Origin: Phycisphaerae bacterium
GTDB taxonomy: Bacteria; Planctomycetota; Phycisphaerae; Phycisphaerales; Phycisphaeraceae
Length of the DNA stretch: 36,773 nucleotides
NCBI GenBank assembly: GCA_002688155.1
Contig: NZCH01000114.1
Coordinates: 1 to 36,773 of the forward strand
Reading direction: 5' to 3'
Below are positions 1 through 7,900 of this stretch, one piece after another; within the stretch, counting starts at the first letter, position 1; every line of letters starts with the position of its first letter. Below the pieces are notes generated by a model. The model made no database searches. It worked only from the letters and a program-made list of their open reading frames with translations, and was not told the DNA's origin. A program made the translations under genes and the position numbers.

Positions 1-68
1 AGATAACCGCTGCTTGTGGCTTGGCTTTGCAACTTTTCGATCTTCTGACTTTCCGGCTCGAAAATCCG

Positions 69-602
69 TTATGTCAATGGCACTGCGGCATCAGGGTCAT
101 CCCATTCACCGAATTCTTTACGCAAGGGGGTGGTCGGATCGACCTGAATCTGTGGGCCGGTGTCGGTTTCGATGATTTCGACGGCCCAGCGCTCGAGCGC
201 GCGCTCCGCCTTGCCACCAGGCAGGTTGGCGCCGTCGGTGGTGAAACTCGACTCGTGACACGGGCACTCGAACTGCCATGTGTCCTCTTTAAATTTCACG
301 CCACAACCCGAGTGGGTGCAAAGGTCTGCCAGCGCGTAAAGCTCGGTGCCGTCGCTGATCAGCCAGACGCGTTTGCTTTCGTTGAGTTGTGTGTACACGT
401 TGGCGGTGGCGTACTGATCCGGCGGACCGACGGTGAACGGCTCGGTGGGCGGGTCGGGGTTCTTCTCGCGTTTTTCGCCGTTGTTATCGCCGGTGCTCAT
501 GTCATCAGCCATCGGCACATCGGGTTGCTTGCCGCACCCGAGCACCGTCAGCGTGATCGCGCCGGTGGAGGTAATCGTGAATTGTCGGCGGGTAAGCGAC
601 AT
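69..602 (-). CDS. Rieske [2Fe-2S] protein with Tat/lipoprotein-type leader
   Basis: 177-aa exported iron-sulfur protein. The N-terminus has a twin-arginine signature (TRRQF, residues 4-8), a hydrophobic stretch, and a possible lipobox ending at Cys23 (VLGC), so a Tat-exported, membrane-anchored protein is likely. The Rieske cluster motifs are intact: CTHSGC (ligands C95 and H97, disulfide C100) and CPCH (ligands C113 and H116, disulfide C115). A linker rich in D, E, P and G (about residues 30-60) separates anchor and domain, as in electron-transfer Rieske proteins of cytochrome bc/alternative complexes. No cytochrome b gene is visible, although the window edge is only 68 bp downstream. The family is certain, the redox partner is unknown. 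A perfect hairpin (620-649) lies just upstream of the start. Confidence 0.9.
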   Translation of the reverse strand: MSLTRRQFTITSTGAITLTVLGCGKQPDVPMADDMSTGDNNGEKREKNPDPPTEPFTVGPPDQYATANVYTQLNESKRVWLISDGTELYALADLCTHSGCGVKFKEDTWQFECPCHESSFTTDGANLPGGKAERALERWAVEIIETDTGPQIQVDPTTPLRKEFGEWDDPDAAVPLT

Positions 603-619
603 TCGGTGTGATCCAACGC

Positions 620-649
620 CGCTTGCGGCTTAGTGCTAAGCCGCAAGCG
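620..649. repeat. Perfect palindrome, REP-like (GCTTGCGGCTTAG arms)
   Basis: A 14-bp inverted repeat (620-633 against 636-649) with a 2-nt centre lies between the Rieske start and the glycosyltransferase stop. In practice it would fold with a slightly larger loop. No T-run follows it on either strand, so it looks more like a repeat element than a classical terminator. The same core, CCGCTTGCGGCTTAG, recurs near 35842, and a variant occurs at 4376-4442. Confidence 0.8.
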
Positions 650-653
650 CAGA

Positions 654-2030
654 TTAAACCGACATAACCTGCTGCGTGTGTTCGTAAACTTCTTCGCACT
701 TGCGCGCCGCATCGTCCCAGGTCAGGCGGCGCGACTCGAAGTCCGCGTGCTCGCGCAGCGTGTTGGACAGCGGCGGGTGGCGCAGTACGGCGATGATCTT
801 GTTGGCGATGTCGTGCGTGTCCCAGAAGTCGACCTTCAGCGCATGCGTGAGCACTTCCGCCACACCCGACGTCTTGGAGATGATCACCGGCACGTCGTGC
901 CGAATCGCCTCCAGCGGCGCGATCCCGAACGGCTCGGAAACCGACGGCATGACATATACATCCGCCATCTCGAACACGCGCTGCACGTCCTTGCCTCGCA
1001 GGAACCCGGTAAACAGCACCTTTTGACCGATGCCAGCTGCGGCCGCCATCTGAATGATGTCGCCGATCTTGTCGCCCGAGCCTGCCATGACGAACTTGAC
1101 GTTCTGATATTTCTCGAGCACCTTCTTGGCGGCGCCAATGAAGTACTCCGGTCCCTTCTGCATCGTGATGCGGCCAAGAAACAGCACGATCTTGTCACCT
1201 CGCGCGATGCCCGTGCGTGGTTGGCCGTTGGCGCCGTCATTTTCGACACCGTTGTAAACCACGTCGATCTTTTCGGGATCGACGCCGTACCGGTGTTCAA
1301 TGATTGAGCGCGTCAGGTAGGAGACGCAAATGACGCGCATGGCCCCGTGCATGCCGCGGCGTTCGATGTCGTATACAGGCTGAAAGACGTTTTCCCCGGA
1401 CCGATCGAACTCCGTCGCGTGCACATGCACGACCAGCGGTTTGCCGGTCACGGCAGCGACGGCCATCCCTGCGGGATAAGTCAGCCAGTCGTGTGCGTGG
1501 ATGACGTCAAACTGTTCGCTACGTGCCAGGTCGACGCACAGACCTGCGTATCGCGTCGCGTCGGCGAGCAGGTCGCCGTGATAGTGCCCCGTCGGCACGT
1601 CGGGCACGATCGCGCCCAGCCGCCGCGTTCGAGCCAGTTCTTCCGCACTGGCAGGTGCGTCGAATTCCTCGCCAATTCCCGACGGGTACGGGCTGACGAT
1701 TCGCGACGGCACGGACCGAAACGTGACGTTGGCGAACTCCGGGCGATCCTTGTACAGTCCGGCGACGCGCGTCGCCAACTCGTCGGTCAGCTGATGACCA
1801 CCGCCGTTGCCATTGCCATTGCCGTTGCCTGCGGACGCGTCATCGCGGTACAGGTTCGACGGCGATAACAATCGCACATGCGACGAATGGTTCGGGTCGA
1901 TCGCGTGAGGCAGGACGAAGATGACACCCACGTCGCGCCGGCTCAGCGCCTTGGTCAGGCCGTAGCACGCGGTGCCCAGGCCGCCGGAGATACTGGGCGG
2001 GAACTCCCACCCGAGCATGAATACGCGCAT
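654..2030 (-). CDS. Glycosyltransferase, glycogen synthase-like (GT4/GT5 fold)
   Basis: 458-aa GT-B glycosyltransferase expected to transfer sugar from a nucleotide-sugar donor. The N-terminal Rossmann domain starts MRVFMLGWEFPP and has a donor-loop motif SGGLG (residues 15-19), as in glycogen/starch synthases. A HAHDW motif is at 178-182. The C-terminal domain has FLGRITMQKGPE (284-295) and the EPFGIAPLE E-x7-E signature (366-374) that binds the donor in retaining GT4/GT5 enzymes. Residues 69-76 are a Gly-Asn dipeptide tract in a flexible linker, encoded by a 6-bp microsatellite (1803-1826). The start is ATG at 2030 with a weak AGGT 7 nt upstream. The acceptor cannot be told: glycogen/glucan synthesis or exopolysaccharide are both possible. 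Confidence 0.87.
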   Translation of the reverse strand: MRVFMLGWEFPPSISGGLGTACYGLTKALSRRDVGVIFVLPHAIDPNHSSHVRLLSPSNLYRDDASAGNGNGNGNGGGHQLTDELATRVAGLYKDRPEFANVTFRSVPSRIVSPYPSGIGEEFDAPASAEELARTRRLGAIVPDVPTGHYHGDLLADATRYAGLCVDLARSEQFDVIHAHDWLTYPAGMAVAAVTGKPLVVHVHATEFDRSGENVFQPVYDIERRGMHGAMRVICVSYLTRSIIEHRYGVDPEKIDVVYNGVENDGANGQPRTGIARGDKIVLFLGRITMQKGPEYFIGAAKKVLEKYQNVKFVMAGSGDKIGDIIQMAAAAGIGQKVLFTGFLRGKDVQRVFEMADVYVMPSVSEPFGIAPLEAIRHDVPVIISKTSGVAEVLTHALKVDFWDTHDIANKIIAVLRHPPLSNTLREHADFESRRLTWDDAARKCEEVYEHTQQVMSV

Positions 2031-2116
2031 GTCAACACCTGCGGGGTTGTGGTGTCACCTGATGCCTGGCAATGACGGTACCCATCACTGGTGGACCGGG
2101 ACCGCCGGTCGCGTCT

Positions 2117-2596
2117 TTACGATTCGTCCTGACCGGCACGCAAATCGCCCAGCTGGTTGAACGCTGCCTCATAGGCTAACAGAACCTTACTGACCCGATT
2201 AATCATCGGTTCTTCATTGAGTTTCTCACCATTGGGCAAGAACACGGGAGATCGGAATAAGTACTGTTTTTCATTGTCGCGGAAATGTTCGACAGGCAGG
2301 CGGCCGTCGAATCCCTGATCAATCAGCTCATCTTCGAGTAATTCCTGAATGTCGTCGCCCTGGTACATCAGGGCCGCCTCGATCGATTCATTCAGCCAGC
2401 GATCGGACGTGAGCAGGCCAACCCATACCAAGTCGTGTGGTTCGGGCACTTCGGCAAAATACGATGCGTCTCTGCCGTTGGATCGCGCCCGGCACATAAG
2501 GGCATCATCGCCGCGCCGAACCTTGTCAAACACGTCCGCGGCGCGCACCTGGTCCGCAACTTCCTCAAACATTGCCTGACATGGCTCGCAGATCAT
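2117..2596 (-). CDS. Conserved-looking hypothetical protein with N-terminal CxxC
   Basis: 159 aa, soluble and acidic, no signal peptide or membrane segment. It begins MICEPC, so a Cys-x2-Cys pair sits at residues 3-6; no second pair is seen, so metal binding is uncertain. The middle contains a DLVWVGLLTSDRWLNESIEA segment and an acidic DDIQELLEDELIDQG stretch. A GGAG Shine-Dalgarno lies about 9 nt before the ATG at 2596, which supports the start. It follows the relic of a phosphate permease and precedes the glycosyltransferase on the same strand, 86 nt away. I do not recognise the family. The reading frame and ribosome site make a real gene likely. Confidence 0.72.
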   Translation of the reverse strand: MICEPCQAMFEEVADQVRAADVFDKVRRGDDALMCRARSNGRDASYFAEVPEPHDLVWVGLLTSDRWLNESIEAALMYQGDDIQELLEDELIDQGFDGRLPVEHFRDNEKQYLFRSPVFLPNGEKLNEEPMINRVSKVLLAYEAAFNQLGDLRAGQDES

Positions 2597-2684
2597 CGGC
2601 GCAGCTCCGCATTGAAGGGTTATTCTAACATCGATCCACGGCTACGCGATGGCGCTCAGATGCTTCTTACGGTTGACCATGCCA

Positions 2685-2703
2685 GGGGAAATGCAATTTC
2701 CCC
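2685..2703. repeat. Perfect 8-bp hairpin GGGGAAAT-GCA-ATTTCCCC
   Basis: The arms 2685-2692 and 2696-2703 are exact reverse complements around a 3-nt centre. It is the first of three perfect small hairpins in this gene-free stretch (see also 2774-2790 and 2803-2818). No T-run follows it. Confidence 0.75.
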
Positions 2704-2773
2704 TCCGGCGCCGGCGCCACCGCCGGGCATAGAACAGCATCATCGCCCCAGCCACAAACCCGCGTCTATATGG

Positions 2774-2790
2774 GTCAATCCCCGATTGAC
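2774..2790. repeat. Perfect 7-bp hairpin GTCAATC-CCC-GATTGAC
   Basis: The arms 2774-2780 and 2784-2790 are exact reverse complements around CCC. It lies 12 nt from the next hairpin (2803-2818). Role unknown. It could be part of a structured transcript end behind the old permease gene. Confidence 0.75.
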
Positions 2791-2798
2791 TTGAGAAG

Positions 2799-2818
2799 TA
2801 AAGGGCGTCGACACGCCC
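2799..2818 (-). terminator. Possible weak intrinsic terminator behind the permease relic
   Basis: Read on the minus strand, a GGGCGT stem, a GTCG loop and the ACGCCC arm (2803-2818) are followed by TTTACTT. The stem is perfect but short (6 bp) and the T-tract is poor. It lies 35 nt past the TAG that closes the phosphate-permease pseudogene, where that gene's terminator would be expected. Confidence 0.4.
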
Positions 2819-2853
2819 CAATCCCCCGTCTTTGGACTTTCCGACTCTCTTAC

Positions 2854-3080
2854 CTAGTCCCTGGCTCCAGCCCTTATTAAACGCCACGCCGCAAATCCCA
2901 GCAGCGCCGCCAGCGGCAGCGTGGTCACCCAGGCGGGCATGGCCTTGCCGATCATCCGCCAGTGTGCCTTGCAGTTGACCACCCCGATGCCGACCCCGAT
3001 GATCGTCACCGCCTGTCATTCGCGCCATTCGCAAACACCAACAACACCGCAAACACGGCGATTGCCAAAGTGATCCACAT
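2854..3080 (-). pseudogene. Inorganic phosphate transporter (PiT family) relic with large internal deletion
   Basis: Only the two ends of a PiT permease remain. From ATG 3080, preceded by a GGGAG ribosome site, the frame reads a hydrophobic start ending LLVFANGAND, the conserved first PiT motif, then hits TGA at 3006-3008. In another frame, AVTIIGVGIG (from about 3012) continues into WRMIGKAMPAWVTTLP and a last membrane helix, and stops at TAG 2854-2856. That segment matches the C-terminal end of PiT proteins (WR..., AWVxTLPAA type). Family members are roughly 350-500 aa, so several hundred codons between GAND and AVTI are gone and the two ends are out of frame. The product cannot be a functional transporter. 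The match to PiT is from family memory, not a search. Confidence 0.75.
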
Positions 3081-3150
3081 GAGGCGATGTCTCCCAATCG
3101 GGCGTTGTGTGCCGCCGATGCTTATCGCGGACGTGTCATCCGGCGCCCGA

Positions 3151-4155
3151 TCACACCACCACTGGCTTGAGCCACGGCATCATCGCGCGCAACTCCTTGC
3201 CGACCTGTTCGACGGGGTGGTTGTGGTCGGCTTCACGCTGCTTCTTGAACCACTCGAAGCCCTTCGCATAATCGCCGCGGAACGCCTCGGCATATTTGCC
3301 GTCTTGAATGTCTGCGAGTACTTGCTGCATGCGTTTCTTCGCTTCCGCGTCGATGATTTTCGGGCCGGTGTAGTAGTCACCGAATTCGGCGGTGTTGCTG
3401 ATTGAGTAGCGCATGTAGTTCAGCCCGCCGCGGACGATCAGGTTGATGATCAGTTGCAGTTCGTGGCAGACTTCAAAGTACGCCAGTTCCGGCGGGTAAC
3501 CCGCCTCGGTGAGGACCTCAAAGCCGGTCTTTATGAGTTCACTCAGCCCGCCGCACAGCACCGTTTGTTCGCCGAACAGGTCAGTCTCGCATTCGTCTTT
3601 GAATGTGGTGCGCAGCACGCCCGCGCGTCCACCACCCACACCGATCGCCCACGCCATCGCCACGTCAAACCCTTGGCCTGACGCGTCCTGCTCCACCGCG
3701 AGCAAACACGGTACGCCGCCGCCTCGCTCAAACTCGCTGCGCACGGTATGACCCGGGCCCTTGGGTGCAACCATGATCACGTCCACGTTGTCCGGCGGTG
3801 TGATGGTCTTGAAATGGATGTTGAACCCGTGCGTCGCGCCCATCGCCGCGCCGGGCTTGAGGTTCGGGCCGATCGCGTCGGCGTACACGCTGGGTTGCAC
3901 TTCGTCCGGCAACGTGATGAGGATCAGGTCCGCCTGCGCGACGGCATCGCCCACGGGCATCGGGTCGAACCCGTGCTCTATCGCCAGCTTTCCATTTGCC
4001 GACTCGCGCCGGTTCGATACGATTACACTCACGCCTGAGTCGCGCAGGTTCTGTGCGTGTGCGTGACCCTGCGACCCATAACCGATCACGGCCACAGTCT
4101 TGCCCTGCAGTGCGTTGATCGACCCGTCTTTGTCGTAAAGTGTTTCAATGGCCAT
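3151..4155 (-). CDS. ilvC: Ketol-acid reductoisomerase (class I)
   Basis: 334-aa enzyme of branched-chain amino acid synthesis. It converts acetolactate or acetohydroxybutyrate to the dihydroxy acid with NADPH and Mg2+. The Rossmann motif GYGSQGHA is at residues 25-32, followed by SNRRESANGK in the cofactor-choosing loop. Further on are MVAPKGPGH, the metal-binding stretch with DLFGEQTVLCGG, and C-terminal CHELQLI and SISNTAEFGD. The length matches class I enzymes (about 330 aa). I chose ATG 4155 because AAGGAG stands about 9 nt upstream and the protein then begins in register with the family; an upstream in-frame extension to 4446 has no homology. No ilvB/ilvN/leuA neighbour is present, so it appears to be transcribed alone. 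Confidence 0.97.
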   Translation of the reverse strand: MAIETLYDKDGSINALQGKTVAVIGYGSQGHAHAQNLRDSGVSVIVSNRRESANGKLAIEHGFDPMPVGDAVAQADLILITLPDEVQPSVYADAIGPNLKPGAAMGATHGFNIHFKTITPPDNVDVIMVAPKGPGHTVRSEFERGGGVPCLLAVEQDASGQGFDVAMAWAIGVGGGRAGVLRTTFKDECETDLFGEQTVLCGGLSELIKTGFEVLTEAGYPPELAYFEVCHELQLIINLIVRGGLNYMRYSISNTAEFGDYYTGPKIIDAEAKKRMQQVLADIQDGKYAEAFRGDYAKGFEWFKKQREADHNHPVEQVGKELRAMMPWLKPVVV

Positions 4156-4526
4156 GGGGGCGGCTCCTTCTTTGTAGGTAAGACCAAGGATAAGACGGGC
4201 CACTGTAGCATGGCGGCGGCGGGGTTGAAACCGTGAACCGTGCATCACGAACAGGCACGCAGGTACTAACGATACGGCGCCCTGATCGTCACCATGAACC
4301 GGCACGTCCACGCGTGGGTCGTGTCGGATTGCAGATGATGGTTCAAATCGATCACGGCCACCCTCGTTTATAGTCCCGCTTACGGCTTCGCACGAAATCA
4401 AACCACAAACACACACGGAACCAATTGCGAAGCCGCAAGCGGCCATGGAACGACTGCTAATTCAGCTGCGGCGCTTGCACCGCGGCTCACCGCATGTGCG
4501 TGGCTGAATTCGGATCTTGCGTCATC
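4156..4526. other. Gene-free stretch upstream of ilvC
   Basis: 371 nt between the ilvC start and the end of the tRNA-binding gene. No believable gene is seen. It contains the ilvC ribosome site (AAGGAG) and an inverted-repeat pair at 4376-4442. I could not identify a T-box, leader peptide rich in branched-chain codons, or attenuator. Confidence 0.6.
4376..4442. repeat. Inverted repeat pair of the GCTTGCGGCTT family
   Basis: The left arm CCGCTTACGGCTTCGC (4376-4391) and right arm GCGAAGCCGCAAGCGG (4427-4442) match as reverse complements at 15 of 16 positions, with 35 nt between them. The core is shared with the palindrome at 620-649 and the half-site at 35842-35859. This fits a REP-type intergenic element made of two head-to-head units. 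Confidence 0.75.
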
Positions 4527-4892
4527 TTAACTCACTGCCGATCCCGAGTTGACCTCGTGATCCGGGTGCAAGAGCACGATCTGTGTTTCGCCGTCATCGG
4601 TCTCATGGCTGGCGGCGAGCAGCATGCCCTGCGACGTTTCGCCGCGGAGTTTGCGTGGTTCAAGGTTGGCGACGATGACGATCTGCCGGTTGACGAGTGC
4701 TTCGGGTTCGTAATGCCCGCGGACGCCAGCGCAAATCTGACGCGCTTGGCCGGCGACGTCCAGCTCCAGGACGAGCAGGCGATCTGCATTCGGGTGCAGG
4801 CGTGCGGCCGTTATCGTCGCAACGCGAAGATCCAACCTGGTGAAATCGTCGAACGCAATCGTGGGTTTGTCGGTATCCGTCTGCTCGGCCAT
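4527..4892 (-). CDS. Stand-alone tRNA-binding domain protein (MetRS C-terminal/CsaA-like)
   Basis: 121-aa single-domain OB-fold protein. It has the EMAPII/MetG C-terminal layout: FDDFTRLDLRVATI (about residues 12-25), HPNADRLLVLELD, then ICAGVRGHYEPE, IVIVANLEPRKLRG and SQGMLLAA. In most bacteria this domain is fused to methionyl-tRNA synthetase and helps hold tRNA; free forms include CsaA and YgjH. ATG 4892 is preferred over longer starts because GAAGGA sits about 10 nt upstream and the longer N-terminus is unlike the family. It is divergent from the AsmA-like gene. It may act in trans on a truncated MetRS, which would have to be encoded elsewhere. Confidence 0.88.
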   Translation of the reverse strand: MAEQTDTDKPTIAFDDFTRLDLRVATITAARLHPNADRLLVLELDVAGQARQICAGVRGHYEPEALVNRQIVIVANLEPRKLRGETSQGMLLAASHETDDGETQIVLLHPDHEVNSGSAVS

Positions 4893-4979
4893 CGTGTGTT
4901 TCCTTCGCCGGCCATGTTGGTTTAAATGGCAAGATACCCGATAATGTTGCCCGGCGTGGTAGGGAGGCGAGAAATCTGC

Positions 4980-7900
4980 GTGGCGCAAGAGCGAACACAT
5001 CCTGACCGCACGCGTCATCTCCGCCATCGGGGCAAATGGCTATTGCTGTTCGCGGCCGTGGGGGTGCTCATCGCCGTGTTGGCGTTTCGATATCTGACGC
5101 AGCCGCAGCAGCTGGCACGGTTCGTTGCGCAGCAGCTGGCCGAGGCGCTGGGCGCGGACGTAAACATCCGATCAGCGGCCCTGCACCTGCGGTGGCGCGA
5201 ACAGTCAATGGTGCTTGAAGACGTCCGGATTGACTTGCTGGACGCGCCGGATGACACAACGCGACTTGCCACCGTCACGCACATCCACGCCCGGCTCGAT
5301 CTGTGGGCACTGGTTACCGGCGGACCGGGCGTGCGCACCGTCCTGCTGAATCAGCCTGAGGTGTTCGTCATCGAGAACCTGGACACCGGCAGGTACAACT
5401 ATCAGTACCTGATCGAATCCGAGCCAGATGAACCGCCCGGTGATCACAGAGCGATGCCCAATGTGTTCGTCGTAGAGGGGGCGGTTCATTTTTCTCAGGT
5501 TGAATGGGCGGAATCACGCACACTCGCGAGTGTGCCATTTTCCGGCAGCTTTACCGCCGATCCACAGGACGCCGACCTGTACCATTTTTTGCTTCGGCAA
5601 GCCGCGACGGTCCACGGTGACGGACCGCGGCTAATCGGGAACCTGCGCGTCGATGCGGGCACCGGCGGGGGCACGTCGTTCGATGCCGAACTGGAGAACT
5701 TTGAGTTCGACTCGCCTCAGCAGTACATGATGCCGACCCGGTATCGCAAGTGGTGGGCACAATTCAACCCGTCCGGCACGGTGCCGACCGTGCACGTCGG
5801 CTACGACGCCAGGCGGGGCCGGTTCGCAAGGTTTGTCATTGACGGTGGCGAGATCACGCTGCCCATTGGTGACGAGTCACTGCACCACCCGCGCATGACC
5901 GATGTGGCCGGTGAGGTCGCACTCACGGGCGATACCATCGCCCTCAATAATGTGAGTGGCCGGTTGGGGGGATTGGCCTATACGTTAAGCGGAACAATTA
6001 CCGACTTGGGTGAAGGCCCCGTCGGACCACAACTGCTCGCCATCGCGCCGTTCGACATGACCGTAAAAGTCGGCCCGTTCGCGCTAACTGAGCAGCTTCG
6101 TGAGCTGCCGTATGCACCGGACCTGCTCGAGCGCGCTTTCGATCAGTTCGCTCCGCGTGGCATGTGCGAGGCGCGGATGCGCATCTGGCGCAAGTACGAA
6201 TCCGGCCAACTGCGCTATTTTCACGACGGTGACATCTACCTGACCAATGCTAATTTGACGTATCACAAGTTCCCCTATCCGCTGCAGGACGTCACCGGGC
6301 ACCTGCACGTCAACCAGGAAAAAGTGGACATCAAGTCGATCACCGGCCAAGGGCAATCAGGCACTCAGGTCACCATCACGGGCACACGCATGCTGCCGCG
6401 CAGTACGGGCGCGATCGACGTGTTCATCACCGCGGGAAACGGGCCGATCGATGACGCACTGATGCAAGCAATACCCGAGCACTATCGCCGCGGCGTGCAA
6501 TTGTTTTTGGATGTGCCCGCGCATGCGAGCCTGATCGACGCCGGCCTGATCCGCAGCGCCAATACGCCCGGCGATCAGGATGTGCCCGGGTTTGACCTGG
6601 GCGGGCGCAGCAAAATGAACGTGCGCGTCACACGCCCGCACGGTATCGGTAAGCGGTACACCACCGCGATCGACCTGTTCCCCGAAGACGTAAACCTGGT
6701 TTTTAAATATTGGCCCTACCCGGTTAAGGCGGTGGGCGGGACGATCCGCGTGCGCCTGCCGCACATCACGCTGGAGGACGTGCAACTGCAAGGCCCGACC
6801 GGCGCAATCGGATGGATATCTGGCGCTGTTGGCCCGCCACCGGAAGGGGAACAAGGCATCGACGTCGACCTGAACGTCACTGCACCGATCCTTCCGCTGG
6901 ACAATCTGCTGCTTGCGATAATCCCCAAACCGCGCGATCAATGGCCGCGGCAAATAAACCTGGCTGGCACGGCATCCGCCAATGCGCACGTTTTTCGCAA
7001 CGATGAGGGTAACGTCGATTTTCGCGTCACTACACTGCCCGTCACCGCATCGTACGCGCCATTCGGTGGCGGGTATCGCATCGACATCGAGGACGGTCAA
7101 GTCCGGATTAGCCCCGGACGTGTCGAGATCGACGAGGTTTCCGGCTCGTACGGACCAACAACATTGATTGTGGCGGGGCAAACGTCCTGGGTCGACGGGA
7201 AACAGCTGTTGCACATCGAACTGGCGGCACGGGACATGAGGTTTGAAGATCCGTTCCTCGATTTGCTGCCGCCGCAGATGACCGGTGGGCAGCGGGCGCT
7301 TGATCTGTATGGCAAGATGCAACCGCGCGGCGCATTCGATGCAAACGTGCGAATCAACATCGGTTCCGACGAGACAGTCGACTTTGACGTAGAAATTCGA
7401 CCAGAGACAATCGCGTTTACGCATCGCGGTGGGGAAGTCATGTTGAATGACGTAAGCGGCGCGGTGTTCATCGACCCTCTTCAGGTCCAAGCCGAATCGT
7501 TGGCCGGCAGCTTCAGTCAAGCCGCCAACGGACGCATTGAACTGTCCGGATTCACGATGCTCGAATATCCCGGCCACAGCCAATGGTCGATCTCCGCGCA
7601 CAGTGATCAGATTTGTCCCGTGACACGACTGATCCTGCCAACGAACGTCTTGGCACTGCTGGACCGGCTCAAGATTACGACTGGATACGACCTGCGCGAC
7701 TGCACGTACGTCACCAGGCCCGATGGACAGTTGCACTTTACCGGCAATGTTCGGCTTGAGAACGCTTCGGCGGACATCGGCCTGAACATTACCGAACTGG
7801 TTGGCGATCTGCGCATCAACCTTGAGCAGAGCACGGGCGATACGTCGCCACGCATGGAACTGCACCTGAATGCCAATCGATTGCGCGTCCAGAAACGGCT

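Noticed and set aside
1803..1826. Gly-Asn microsatellite in the glycosyltransferase as a phase-variation switch
   Set aside because: The unit is 6 bp, so length changes stay in frame. It can alter linker length but not switch the gene off.
2642..3097. 151-codon minus-strand frame over the permease relic, ending in an Arg-rich tail (FVAGAMMLFYARRWRRRRR)
   Set aside because: Its frame differs from both PiT-like frames and most of it is Gly/Arg/His-rich. The tail resembles a short membrane anchor with basic end, but no start codon or ribosome site supports a separate small gene.
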